64,000 bases of DNA from Haloferax elongans ATCC BAA-1513. GTDB lineage: Archaea > Halobacteriota > Halobacteria > Halobacteriales > Haloferacaceae. Location: assembly GCF_000336755.1 (NCBI RefSeq), contig NZ_AOLK01000022.1:377414-441413 (forward strand), written 5' to 3'. Below, piece by piece: positions 27,070 to 35,788 of the stretch (its first letter is position 1; every line of letters starts with the position of its first letter). Made by a program: the position numbers and the translations under genes. The notes beneath the pieces were generated by a model, which did no database searches, had not been told where the DNA came from, and saw nothing but the letters and a program-made list of their open reading frames with translations.

Positions 27070-27832
27070 GCTGGCGCTCGCGCTCGTCGTGCTGCTGTCG
27101 GCCCTCGTGGCCCCGGCAGGAGCCGTGAGCGTCGCGTCCGAAGACGTCCCGAGCGAAGCACAGGTCGACTCGAAGGTGACCGCCTCGGTCACGCTCGACG
27201 AACTGTACAAGAACCCACAACTCGAATCGTGGTCGCTCGCCGGAAGCACTGAGCTCGAAGAAGTGACGTGGACCGTCACGTACTACGACCAGACGGGCGC
27301 AAAAGTCGACCAGCAGTCCTTCGACGGACAGAACTTCAGTGGCGCACAGGTCGCCGCTGACGACGGGACGAGCGAAGTCGAAGTCAAGGTGACCGGAACG
27401 GTGCCAGCGGTCAAGGAGTACTCCTACGACCCTGCACAGACGTTCACCGCCGTCTCGCTCAACCAGACCCGCGAAGGTGGCTCTAGCAACCACATCCAGA
27501 CGTGGGACGTGAACCACTACACCGAAGACAGTGCCGCCGCGCGCGCCAAACTCGACAGCGCGCAGGCGACCATCGCTTCGGTGAGTGGCGCGAACACGAA
27601 GGAGGCACAGCAGTCGTTCGACAACGCAGTTGACGCCTACAACAGCGGCAACTTCGACCTCGCGACGACGCTGGCCGAAGAAGCAGAGACGCGCGCGAAC
27701 AAAGCGAAGCAGTCGAGTCAGACGACCCAACTGCTCATCTACGCAGCAGGTGGGCTCGTCGTCGTCGCACTGCTCGCCGGTGGCTTCCTCTACTGGAAGT
27801 CCCAGCAGCAGACCTACGACAAACTGGGCTGA
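27038..27832 (+). CDS. Secreted, C-terminally anchored protein coupled to cetZ1
   Basis: A 264-residue protein whose ATG lies inside the cetZ1 gene (32-bp overlap, different frame). Signal peptide about 10-30 (SKLALALVVLLSALVAPAGA). The mature part has a beta-rich region (VTWTVTYYDQTGAKVDQQS) and then a helical region (about 165-225) with SFDNAVDAYNSGNFDLATTLA. A single transmembrane helix (about 231-253) and a short basic tail end it. It would sit in the membrane facing outward, which is notable for a gene translationally coupled to a cytoplasmic tubulin. Confidence 0.85.
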   Translation: MTKTSWNRSSKLALALVVLLSALVAPAGAVSVASEDVPSEAQVDSKVTASVTLDELYKNPQLESWSLAGSTELEEVTWTVTYYDQTGAKVDQQSFDGQNFSGAQVAADDGTSEVEVKVTGTVPAVKEYSYDPAQTFTAVSLNQTREGGSSNHIQTWDVNHYTEDSAAARAKLDSAQATIASVSGANTKEAQQSFDNAVDAYNSGNFDLATTLAEEAETRANKAKQSSQTTQLLIYAAGGLVVVALLAGGFLYWKSQQQTYDKLG

Positions 27833-27838
27833 TTCTCC

Positions 27839-28459
27839 GTGCGAGTGGTCGTTCCCTTCGGGGTGCAGTCCCCGAAGACGCGGCTCGCTCCACTACTCGT
27901 CGACGACGAGCGACGCGACTTCGCAGTCGCGATGCTTCGAGACGTCCTCGACGCGGTGCGAGACGCCGGCGGGACACCACTCGTTCTCGCAGATGCACCC
28001 CTCGGCGAACCCATCGACGCGCCCGTCGCGGTCGACGACCGCCCCCTTACGGATGCAGTGAACAACCAACTCGCAGCGGGAACGCCTGTCACCGTCGTCA
28101 TGGCGGATTTAGCGCTCGCGACACCCGAAGCCCTCTCCCGACTCTTCGAAACAGCAGGGGATGTAGTCGCTGCACCCGGACTCGGTGGCGGCACGAACGC
28201 GCTCGTTGTCCGCCATCCGGACTTTTCGGTCGATTACCACGGCGCGTCCATCGCCGACCACCGGCGTCTCGCCGACGAGGTGGGCGCGACGTTCGTCGAA
28301 GTTGATTCACTGCGCCTCGCCGTCGACGTGGACGAACCCGCCGATTTCGTCGACGTGCTCCTTCACGGAGCGGGACGCGCCCGCGAGTGGGTGGTCGACG
28401 CTGGAATCCACCTCCAACGTGGCGACGGACGGGTCGGTGTGGGTCGCGCGCGCCGATAG
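27839..28459 (+). CDS. cofC: 2-phospho-L-lactate guanylyltransferase
   Basis: A 206-residue nucleotidyltransferase that activates 2-phospholactate (or phosphoenolpyruvate) with GTP for coenzyme F420 synthesis. It starts with GTG, 6 nt after the upstream stop. Motifs: VPFGVQSPKTRLAPLL (nucleotide-binding region), TVVMADLALA and APGLGGGTNALVVRHP, as in CofC. It is downstream of cetZ1 and the secreted protein, so it is probably in one transcript with them; cofG and cofH are nearby. Confidence 0.92.
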   Translation: MRVVVPFGVQSPKTRLAPLLVDDERRDFAVAMLRDVLDAVRDAGGTPLVLADAPLGEPIDAPVAVDDRPLTDAVNNQLAAGTPVTVVMADLALATPEALSRLFETAGDVVAAPGLGGGTNALVVRHPDFSVDYHGASIADHRRLADEVGATFVEVDSLRLAVDVDEPADFVDVLLHGAGRAREWVVDAGIHLQRGDGRVGVGRARR

Positions 28460-28763
28460 GACCATAATGTTCCACGGTAAACAGTAGCGTGGCGCGGTGT
28501 GTCTGTGCGCCGGCGGGAACTGAGGCCACGTGCGCCGCGCCCTTCCGAACCGTCTGTCGGCGGTGAGGGAGGCAGCGAAACTCCGACCGCCACAATACGA
28601 CCAGGTCGACTCTTGTAGTCAGTCTCTCTGGTGTGTGGTGGGTTTACGGAGGAGTCGGAGTAGTGTCTGGCACCAACACTCCGACTTCGTTCTCGCCAAT
28701 CGGTTCCGACCAGTGAGCCCCGTGACTGACACGTTTTTTGTCCTCCACCACAGACCGAGTGGT
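28460..28763. other. Intergenic region between cofC and cofG with a hairpin
   Basis: A 304-bp gap. It holds an imperfect hairpin (GTCGG, a 3-nt bulge, AGTGT, a 9-nt loop, ACACT, CCGAC; about 28654-28685) and a TTTTTT run near 28735. No coding frame is convincing. It may hold a terminator for the cetZ1-cofC transcript and the cofG promoter. Confidence 0.4.
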
Positions 28764-29933
28764 ATGTTCCCCGGAGCCGACGAGTACGGAGTCGAAGTCG
28801 ACGTAGACGCCGACGAAGTCGACCGACTCCTCTCGGTCGGCCCCGACGACGTCGAGAAACCGACGTCAGTGTCGTTCTCGCGGAACGTGTTCCTGCCGTT
28901 GACGACCGCGTGCCGGTACACCTGTACCTACTGCACGTACTACGACGTCCCCGGACAGGCGACGCTCATGTCGCTCGACGAGGTGCGGGACGTCGTTCGC
29001 ATGGGTGCTGACGCCGGCTGCACGGAGGCGCTGTTTACCTTCGGCGACGAACCCGACGACCGGTACACCGAGATTCACCGCCAACTCGATGAGTGGGGAT
29101 ACGACGACATCCTCGATTACCTCGCCGCCGCGTGCGAGGTCGCGCTCGACGAAGGCCTCCTCCCGCACTCGAACCCCGGCGACCTCACGCGCGAGCAGAT
29201 GGCCGACCTCGCGCCACTGAACGCGAGTATGGGCGTGATGTTAGAGACCACCGCCGACGTGGACGCACACGCCGGGAACCGACGAAAGACGCCGGGGCAG
29301 CGACTCAACACCATCCGCGCCGCGGGCGAAGTTGGTATGCCCTTCACCACGGGCATTCTCGTCGGCATCGGCGAATCGTGGCGCGACCGCGCGGAGAGTC
29401 TTCTCGCCATCCGCGACCTCCACGAGCGTTACGGCCACGTCCAAGAGGTCATCGTCCAGAACGTCGTCCCTAACGAGCGGTCCGACTTCGAGCGCCCGTC
29501 TATCGAGACGATGCGCCGCGTCGTGGCGATGGCGCGCGCGGCGCTTCCAGAGGAGGTGTCGGTACAGGTACCACCGAATCTCTCGGAAGCCGCGTCGCTC
29601 GTGGACTGCGGCGTCGACGACCTCGGCGGCGTCTCGCCTGTCACGGACGACTACGTCAACCCCGACTACGCGTGGCCGGCGCTGCAGGAACTCGTCGATA
29701 TCGCCGACGAAGCGGGCGTCTCGCTCCACGAGCGACTGCCGGTCTACGAGCGGTTCTTGCCGTCTGACCTCCGGTACGACGCGGACTCTGGACGTGTTGC
29801 AGACGACCGCCGGGCCGACGGTGACTGGGTTCGGGACCGTATCGCCGACCGAATCCGCGCGGGCGACATCCACGGGCAACGATTTCGTGACGTTGCTCGT
29901 GGCGACAGCCCACTCACAGTGCCTGAGAACTGA
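28764..29933 (+). CDS. cofG: 7,8-didemethyl-8-hydroxy-5-deazariboflavin synthase subunit CofG
   Basis: A 389-residue radical SAM enzyme that, with CofH, builds the deazaflavin ring of F420 from tyrosine and a ribityl pyrimidine. The [4Fe-4S] cysteines are at 50, 54 and 57 (ACRYTCTYCTYY). Other motifs are HSNPGDLT and GMPFTTGILVGIGESW. The start is the ATG at 28764. Archaea use separate CofG and CofH; here they are 1.3 kb apart and convergent. Confidence 0.95.
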   Translation: MFPGADEYGVEVDVDADEVDRLLSVGPDDVEKPTSVSFSRNVFLPLTTACRYTCTYCTYYDVPGQATLMSLDEVRDVVRMGADAGCTEALFTFGDEPDDRYTEIHRQLDEWGYDDILDYLAAACEVALDEGLLPHSNPGDLTREQMADLAPLNASMGVMLETTADVDAHAGNRRKTPGQRLNTIRAAGEVGMPFTTGILVGIGESWRDRAESLLAIRDLHERYGHVQEVIVQNVVPNERSDFERPSIETMRRVVAMARAALPEEVSVQVPPNLSEAASLVDCGVDDLGGVSPVTDDYVNPDYAWPALQELVDIADEAGVSLHERLPVYERFLPSDLRYDADSGRVADDRRADGDWVRDRIADRIRAGDIHGQRFRDVARGDSPLTVPEN

Positions 29934-29953
29934 GCGACGGGCCTCCGCGCATG

Positions 29954-30559
29954 CTATCGGCGACGGCCGAGCAGCGAGACGAACGTAACCAGCGCCGCAT
30001 ACATCGCGGGGGTCCGCCCGGAGAGTTGCGGGACGCGTTTTCGAACGGTTGCGTATCCAACTGCGACGAGGAGACTGCCGACGAGGACGAGGTGCACGTC
30101 GCCGCCGAAGGCGAGAAAGCCCGGAATGGACAGCACTGCAGCGAGTGCGAGGTCGCCGGGCGACCCGTCGTAGGCGGCCCAGCGGCGTGGTGCGACCCAG
30201 CCACCCGCAGACCGAACGTAGACACCGCGGTCAGTGGCCGCCTCCCACGGATTCGGTTCGCTGCTCCCGCCCGCGAGGTCGGCGAGGCAGTGCAGCGCCG
30301 CAGCGGCAAATCCGGTCGCCGCGAGCACCGGCGTCACGTCACCTGTCGCGACCGCGACGACACCGGCGACGACTGCCCCGCCGACGAACGCTTCGAGTTG
30401 GTGGAGCGTCTTGCGGTGGACGCCGACGACCATGTCGAGGTCGGGCGCGAGTCCGCCGACCAGCGCAGCAGCGACGACGAGCGGCATCGCTGCGGGGACG
30501 ACGGCCGCGACGACGACCGCAAATGCGATGCTCATGGCGGCATGCGTGGGTGCCATCAT
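29954..30559 (-). CDS. Membrane-bound metal-dependent hydrolase-like protein (DUF457)
   Basis: A 201-residue polytopic protein with four to five helices. The segment THAAMSIAFAV near the start and the GGLAPDLDMVVGVHRKTLH motif carry the Asp and His residues expected for the YdjM/DUF457 family. Its role is unknown; members are annotated as metal-dependent hydrolases. A paralogue is at 30728. The start is MMAPTHAA at 30559, which places the first helix properly. Confidence 0.82.
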   Translation of the reverse strand: MMAPTHAAMSIAFAVVVAAVVPAAMPLVVAAALVGGLAPDLDMVVGVHRKTLHQLEAFVGGAVVAGVVAVATGDVTPVLAATGFAAAALHCLADLAGGSSEPNPWEAATDRGVYVRSAGGWVAPRRWAAYDGSPGDLALAAVLSIPGFLAFGGDVHLVLVGSLLVAVGYATVRKRVPQLSGRTPAMYAALVTFVSLLGRRR

Positions 30560-30727
30560 CGGGTCGTCACCTCCCGTTGAGTCGGCGAAATTGACATCCT
30601 TCGCTACTCTCCGTCGTGGAGACGCTTCAGTGCCGTGGTTCATCTGGTACGTAGATGCGGCGACAAGTCTTGAGACGGGCGTCTAGCTATGGTAGGGGTG
30701 GCGTGAGAGCCAGAGAGTTGTGCCGAC

Positions 30728-31276
30728 TCAGATATTGAACCACTCCGGCATCCGCTTTCGAAAGCCGGTGTAGAAGACGGCGACAGCGACACCGACGAGG
30801 ACGACAAGTCGAAGTCCGCCATCGAACGCGAGGAAGCCCGGAATCGAAAACAGGAGCGTCAACACGAGGTCTTCCGGCGCGCCGTCGTAACGGACGACGT
30901 AACGAGGGCGAACCCAGCGCTTGGCCGGGTGCACGTACACGGCGCGGTCGGAGGTTCGATGCCACGGCCGGAGTTCGTCGCCCGCACCGAACCAGTCCGA
31001 GATGGAGTGAACGCCCGCCGAGAGCAGGAAAAACGCGATAGCGACGACCACCGAACTGGGTACGACGACCGCGACGAGACCAACCAACGCGGCCGCAAGC
31101 GTGTAGTAGACGGGGAAGTGCAGGCTCTTGCGGTGGGTGCCGACGAAGAGGTCTACGTCGGGGAAGACGCCACCGACGAGCGCGCCGACGGCAGCGACTG
31201 GTGCGAGTTCGGGTGCAATCCACACGAGCGGCGCGGCGAGTGCCAGTCCCACCGCCGCGTGGGTAGTCGCCATCAT
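30728..31276 (-). CDS. Membrane-bound metal-dependent hydrolase-like protein (DUF457)
   Basis: A 182-residue paralogue of the gene at 29954 with the same order of motifs (MMATTHAAVGLALA; FPDVDLFVGTHRKSLHF; HSISDWFGAG). It begins 1 nt after the cofH stop, so it shares the cofH transcript. The tandem pair looks like a local duplication. Function unknown. Confidence 0.84.
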   Translation of the reverse strand: MMATTHAAVGLALAAPLVWIAPELAPVAAVGALVGGVFPDVDLFVGTHRKSLHFPVYYTLAAALVGLVAVVVPSSVVVAIAFFLLSAGVHSISDWFGAGDELRPWHRTSDRAVYVHPAKRWVRPRYVVRYDGAPEDLVLTLLFSIPGFLAFDGGLRLVVLVGVAVAVFYTGFRKRMPEWFNI

Positions 31277-31277
31277 C

Positions 31278-32648
31278 TCAATCGTCTGCGAGCGCGGGGT
31301 CGCGACTGCGCTCCAACAGCGGTGTCCCGTCCGCATGTGGCCCGAGCATCGGACCGTGCGAGTCGGCGTCGATGTCCAGCGGGCGACGGGTCCGGTAGTC
31401 CGTCGAGCGTTCGACTGGCTGGCGGCCGATTGCGGTAATCATGTCGACGTACTCGTCGAACGAGCGGAACTCGCCGAACTCACCACCGGCGCGCTTCGTA
31501 ATCTCTTCGGAGAGAATCGTCCCCATCAGGTCGTCGGCCCCGCAGTTGAGCAGTTTGAGCGCCTTCGCGTTGCCGAACTTCACCCACGACGACTGGATGT
31601 GGTCGACGTTGTCGAGATAGAGTCGCGCGACGGCGACCATCAGTTCGTCTTCGTCGTCTGTCGCGCCGCCGGTGACGAGTCCGCGGTCGTACAGCGGCGT
31701 GTTCTGGTGGACGAACGACAGCGGAACGAACTCGGTGATGCCGCCGTAGCGGTCCTGTAAGTCGCGGACGACGTCGAGGTGCATCACGCGGTGCATCTCG
31801 TTCTCGACGTGGCCGTACATGATGGTCGCCGTCACGTCGAGTCCGGCTTGCATCGCGCCTTCCATCCCGGCGACCCACTCGTCGGTGCCGATTTTCCCCG
31901 GGCAGATGACGTCGCGGACTTCCGGGACGAGAATCTCCGCTGCGGTGCCGGGCGCGCTGTCGAGACCGGCCGCGTCGAGGCGGCGGTAGACTTCCTCGTA
32001 GGTCCAGTCGGTCCCGCGCTTGGCGTGGTGGGCCTCTTCGGGCGTCATCGAGTGGACGTGGACGCCGTCGACCGACATCGCCGTGAGTTGCTCGGCGTAC
32101 GTGCCGGGGTCGGTGTCGTAGGCCTCGGGTGGCTTGTAGTTCACCTCGGCGGCGGGGTTGTCGTACGACTGGAGAATCTCGCGATGTTCCTCGTCGAGGA
32201 CGAGCGCCGGGTGGAGGCCGGAGACAGAGGTGACTTCGTAGATTCCCGTCTCAACGGCGTCGGCGACGATGTCGCGGGATTCGGCGGGCGTCTTCGTGAA
32301 TCCCGCGTGGTCGGCCTCCGAATCGCTCTCGAACAGGTGGGCAGTGTTCTTGAAGTTGCAAAAGAGACAGCCGGTGGTACAGGCCGTCGTCACGTTGTTG
32401 TTGAGATTGGCGACGAACGTCACCTCGTCGCCGACCATCTCGGCGCGGCGGCGGTCGGCCGCTTCGAGGACGAGTTCCTTTCGCCGGGCGTCGATTCCGG
32501 CACTGTCGGTGCCGGTCGTCATCAGTTCGACGCCGTCGGCGACAGTGAGGCGCTCGCCCGCTCGTGCCTTCTGTAAGGCCTCTTCGAACGACTGGTCAGT
32601 CTCCGGGACGTGGTCGAACCCGAAGTCGTCGCGGGCGGCACCGGTCAT
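31278..32648 (-). CDS. cofH: 5-amino-6-(D-ribitylamino)uracil-tyrosine transferase CofH
   Basis: A 456-residue radical SAM enzyme that joins tyrosine to 5-amino-6-ribitylaminouracil in F420 synthesis. Cluster cysteines at 90, 94 and 97 (TTACTTGCLFCNF). Other motifs are SMTPEEAHHAKRG and APGTAAEILVPEVRDVICPGK, as in CofH. The C-terminal 70 residues beyond the core are a haloarchaeal extension (SDTDYRTRRPL-like). Followed after 1 nt by a DUF457 gene. Confidence 0.95.
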   Translation of the reverse strand: MTGAARDDFGFDHVPETDQSFEEALQKARAGERLTVADGVELMTTGTDSAGIDARRKELVLEAADRRRAEMVGDEVTFVANLNNNVTTACTTGCLFCNFKNTAHLFESDSEADHAGFTKTPAESRDIVADAVETGIYEVTSVSGLHPALVLDEEHREILQSYDNPAAEVNYKPPEAYDTDPGTYAEQLTAMSVDGVHVHSMTPEEAHHAKRGTDWTYEEVYRRLDAAGLDSAPGTAAEILVPEVRDVICPGKIGTDEWVAGMEGAMQAGLDVTATIMYGHVENEMHRVMHLDVVRDLQDRYGGITEFVPLSFVHQNTPLYDRGLVTGGATDDEDELMVAVARLYLDNVDHIQSSWVKFGNAKALKLLNCGADDLMGTILSEEITKRAGGEFGEFRSFDEYVDMITAIGRQPVERSTDYRTRRPLDIDADSHGPMLGPHADGTPLLERSRDPALADD

Positions 32649-32759
32649 GGTCGTGGAGAACGCGCTACGGCGGTAAAAAACGGGGCGGTAGCGGAAGTGG
32701 AATCAGAGCGCGTTTGACCCGGAGAAAGGATTACCCGCGCAGACAGTCTCGTGTCGAGT

Positions 32760-33263
32760 ATGGAACACCCCTCGTCGGAAGACACTGCCTCCGTGTCGGA
32801 CGAGACCGACAGGACATCCTCGGGAGACAGCGTCTCGACATCGTCAGGAGACGGCGTCGTGGAGTCGGCGAAATCGAGACTGAACGACGACGGTGAGAGC
32901 GTCCTCTTTTCGGCGCTCGTCGGCGCAGTCGTCAGTATCGTCCTCTCGCCACTGCCCGGCTCGACCGTTCTCGGCGGCGCGCTGGCAGGCTACCTGACCG
33001 GTACCGACCGCGACGTAGGCGTCAAAGCGGGGGCACTCTCAGGAGTCTTCGTGAGCCTCGTCGTCGTTCTGTTCGCACTCGTCGGATTCGGATTCGTCAG
33101 CGTGTTCGCCCTCGTCGGTGCGCCGCGTTTGGGCGTCGGGCTTGGTATCCTCGGCTTCGGTCTCGTCGTCCTGTTCGGTCTGGCCGTCGCCCTCGTGTAC
33201 ACTGTCGGACTCGGGGCGCTCGGTGGCTACCTCGGGCCGTATCTCCGCGAAGAATTCCAGTAG
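32760..33263 (+). CDS. DUF5518-family membrane protein
   Basis: A 167-residue protein: about 45 acidic, Ser/Thr/Asp-rich residues, then four hydrophobic helices in the pattern of the haloarchaeal DUF5518 family (VGAVVSIVLSPLPGSTVLGG and GYLTGTDRDVGVKAGALSG). ATG at 32760 chosen; an in-frame GTG three codons earlier is possible. Function unknown. Confidence 0.8.
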   Translation: MEHPSSEDTASVSDETDRTSSGDSVSTSSGDGVVESAKSRLNDDGESVLFSALVGAVVSIVLSPLPGSTVLGGALAGYLTGTDRDVGVKAGALSGVFVSLVVVLFALVGFGFVSVFALVGAPRLGVGLGILGFGLVVLFGLAVALVYTVGLGALGGYLGPYLREEFQ

Positions 33264-33274
33264 TCGCCCGCTCC

Positions 33275-34033
33275 TCAGAGCCGCGTTTCGACCGCCGGAA
33301 GAAACTCCGTGAGGTCGGCGCGGACGACCACGTCTGCCCTTCTATCGTACTCCGTCTCGTCGAAGTTAACCACGACGAGCGAGCCACCTTCTGCGGCCCG
33401 GCCCGCGAGCCCGGCCGCGGGGTGGACCGTCAGCGACGACCCGAGTGCGAGCATGATGTCAGCGTCGTCGGCGAGCGTCGTCGCCTCGGCGTAGGCGGCA
33501 CGCGGGAGTTGCTCGCCGAAGAGGACGACGTCAGGTTTCAGGACGCCGTCGCAGGTTCGGCAGGTCGCAGGGACGGCGTCGTCTCTGACCTGCTCGAACG
33601 CCATCTCGGCATCGAATCTGCTTCCGCAGGACTCACAGACCACGTCGGCGGCGTTACCGTGGAGTTCGACCACGCGCTCTGACCCAGCGGCTCGGTGAAG
33701 TCCGTCCGTGTTCTGGGTGATGACGGCGTCGAGAACGTTCCGTGATTCGAGGGTGGCGAGCGCGTCGTGACCTGCGTTCGGGCCGACCTCGTCGGGAAAC
33801 ATCCGTTCGTGCAGCCGAAGGCGGTCACGCCAGAAGCCCGCGGGGTCGTTGACGAATCGGTCGCGGTGGAACGACGCAGGGTCGAACTCGGTGTTCCAGA
33901 TACCGTCGTCGCCGCGGAAGTCCGGGATGCCCGATGCGGTGCTCATCCCCGCGCCGGTCAAGGCGACCGCAACGTCCGCATCGCGTAGACGGCTGGCAAC
34001 CCAGTCGGCGTCGGCGTCGAAATCCGCGTCCAT
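33275..34033 (-). CDS. sir2: NAD-dependent protein deacylase (sirtuin)
   Basis: A 252-residue Sir2 enzyme that removes acyl groups from lysines using NAD. Motifs: GAGMSTASGIPDFRG (NAD binding), TQNTDGLHRAAGS, the catalytic His in VELHGNA, two zinc CxxC pairs (CESCGSRF and CRTCDG), and GSSLTVHPAAGL. The ATG at 34033 gives standard length; upstream codons would add a Cys-rich stretch in the promoter region. Confidence 0.95.
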   Translation of the reverse strand: MDADFDADADWVASRLRDADVAVALTGAGMSTASGIPDFRGDDGIWNTEFDPASFHRDRFVNDPAGFWRDRLRLHERMFPDEVGPNAGHDALATLESRNVLDAVITQNTDGLHRAAGSERVVELHGNAADVVCESCGSRFDAEMAFEQVRDDAVPATCRTCDGVLKPDVVLFGEQLPRAAYAEATTLADDADIMLALGSSLTVHPAAGLAGRAAEGGSLVVVNFDETEYDRRADVVVRADLTEFLPAVETRL

Positions 34034-34173
34034 GCCCGAACAGACGTAGTGGGGGCGAAAAAGCGCCGTGGTCGCCGAGAGTAAGCAAGTATGTGTACAT
34101 CTGTGGCAGTATTCTCTCCAATATGCGCACACAAGTGGAAGGTTCTTAGTGGGAGGGGTGCAGACGTTGGAGC

Positions 34174-35193
34174 ATGACCAGCGTGAAGGACTTCCGTGTC
34201 GAGGAGGACGCGACGGCGACTGACCTCGGCCGGGGCCGCTTCGTCTTCTCCGACCGCTACTCCGTGTTCGACTGGGGCGAGATGCCCGACCACATCCCGG
34301 GTAAGGGCGCGAGCCTCTGTCTGATGGGCGCGTACAACTTCGAACTCCTGGACGTGAACCACGTCCCGACCCACTACCGCGGGGTCGTCGAAGACGGCGA
34401 GGTCAAAGAACTCGGCGAGTGTGAGTCACCGCCGACGGAGATGGCTATCGACCTGACGCAGGTGCCCGACCTCCCCCACGAAGACGGCGAGTACGACTAC
34501 GAAGCCTACCACGAAGCCGCGGGCGAGAACTACCTCATCCCGCTCGAAATCGTCTTCCGCAACACCGTCCCGGTAGGGTCGAGCCTCCGCAAGCGCGGCG
34601 AGCCAGCCGACTACGGACTCGACCTCGACGAGTGGCCGGACGAACCGCTCGACCTGTCTGAGCCGGTGGTCGAGTTCTCCACGAAGTACGAAGAACAGGA
34701 CCGCTATCTCGACCGCGAGGAAGCCGACTACGTCGCGGGCGCGGTCGACCTTGACCGCCTCGAAGAACTCGCGCTCGCCGTCAACCACGTTCTCAATCAG
34801 CAGGCCGCCGACGCCGGGTTCACCCACGAAGACGGGAAAATCGAGTGTCTGTACCACGACGGGACCGTGAAGGTCGCAGACGTGGTCGGCACGTTCGACG
34901 AGAACCGCTTTTCGTACGACGGCCAGCAGGTCTCGAAAGAGGTCGTCCGGCAGTACTACAAGCGCGTCCAGCCCGAGTGGGTCGACGCCGTCTCCGACGC
35001 GAAGCAGGAAGCCATCGAGACGGGCGAACCCAACTGGCGCGAGAAGTGTGAGATTGCACCTGAGCACCTTCCCGAAGAAATCGTCGAGGCGCTGTCGGAC
35101 CTCTACCGCGCCGGGACGAACGCCTACGTCGGCCACGACTGGTTCGACGCGCCGGACATCGAGGATGCTGTGGCACGCGCGCAGGACCTGTAA
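34174..35193 (+). CDS. purC: Phosphoribosylaminoimidazole-succinocarboxamide synthase
   Basis: A 339-residue enzyme of purine synthesis that joins CAIR and aspartate with ATP. Typical segments are [37 protein letters not shown] and the [18 protein letters not shown] region near 245-262, where bacterial PurC has DEVLTPDSSRFW-like sequence. It is longer than bacterial PurC (about 240), which is normal in haloarchaea. purU, purS and purQ are within 4 kb. Confidence 0.92.
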   Translation: MTSVKDFRVEEDATATDLGRGRFVFSDRYSVFDWGEMPDHIPGKGASLCLMGAYNFELLDVNHVPTHYRGVVEDGEVKELGECESPPTEMAIDLTQVPDLPHEDGEYDYEAYHEAAGENYLIPLEIVFRNTVPVGSSLRKRGEPADYGLDLDEWPDEPLDLSEPVVEFSTKYEEQDRYLDREEADYVAGAVDLDRLEELALAVNHVLNQQAADAGFTHEDGKIECLYHDGTVKVADVVGTFDENRFSYDGQQVSKEVVRQYYKRVQPEWVDAVSDAKQEAIETGEPNWREKCEIAPEHLPEEIVEALSDLYRAGTNAYVGHDWFDAPDIEDAVARAQDL

Positions 35194-35274
35194 GTAGTCG
35201 GCAGCAACGTCGGTTGAGTAGTCGGCAGCAACACCGGTAGCAACGCTCTGCCGACCGCGGTTGTCTCGGTCGTA

Positions 35275-35760
35275 CTAGCCAGTCGTTTCGTACTGCTCGT
35301 TTTTCGCCGCGCCTTCCGGGTCGCGGCAGACCAACTCGATGCGATTCCCTTCGGGGTCGGCGAAGTACAGCGAGCGCCACTGGACCCACTCGTGGTACGC
35401 GAAGTCGAGGTCGAGGTCGAACCCGCGTAGGCGTTCGACTTCCGCGTCGAAGTCCGCGGGAGCAATGGTAAAGGAAAGGTGGTCGAGCGTCGTGAACGTC
35501 TGGTCGAGTCCCTCGTAGTCCGCTTCGTCCATCCGGTCGAAGAGCGCGAAGACAGCTTCGTGACCGGCGTGGCTCTCGCCGAGGCTGAAGAACGTCGCAA
35601 AGCCGAAGTCGCCGATTGGCTCGCCGAGTCCGACCACGTCGCGGTAGAACTCGCGCATCGTCTCGAAGTCCTCGACACGGAGGGCGAACTCACCGAGGGC
35701 GCGGGCAGCGCCGGGGCTGTCGGGTCGGTCGGGGATACGAGGAGCAGAAGAATTTGTCAT
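35275..35760 (-). CDS. VOC/glyoxalase-family protein
   Basis: A 161-residue protein with two beta-alpha-beta-beta-beta modules (ALRVEDFETMREFYRDVVGL; HLSFTIAPADFDAEVERLRG) and the closing YFADPEGNRIELV. Metal ligands would be His and Glu in these modules. Substrates of the family range from methylglyoxal to antibiotics, so no role is given. Confidence 0.88.
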   Translation of the reverse strand: MTNSSAPRIPDRPDSPGAARALGEFALRVEDFETMREFYRDVVGLGEPIGDFGFATFFSLGESHAGHEAVFALFDRMDEADYEGLDQTFTTLDHLSFTIAPADFDAEVERLRGFDLDLDFAYHEWVQWRSLYFADPEGNRIELVCRDPEGAAKNEQYETTG

Positions 35761-35788
35761 CACCCCGTGGACGCGGAGTGAGTATATA

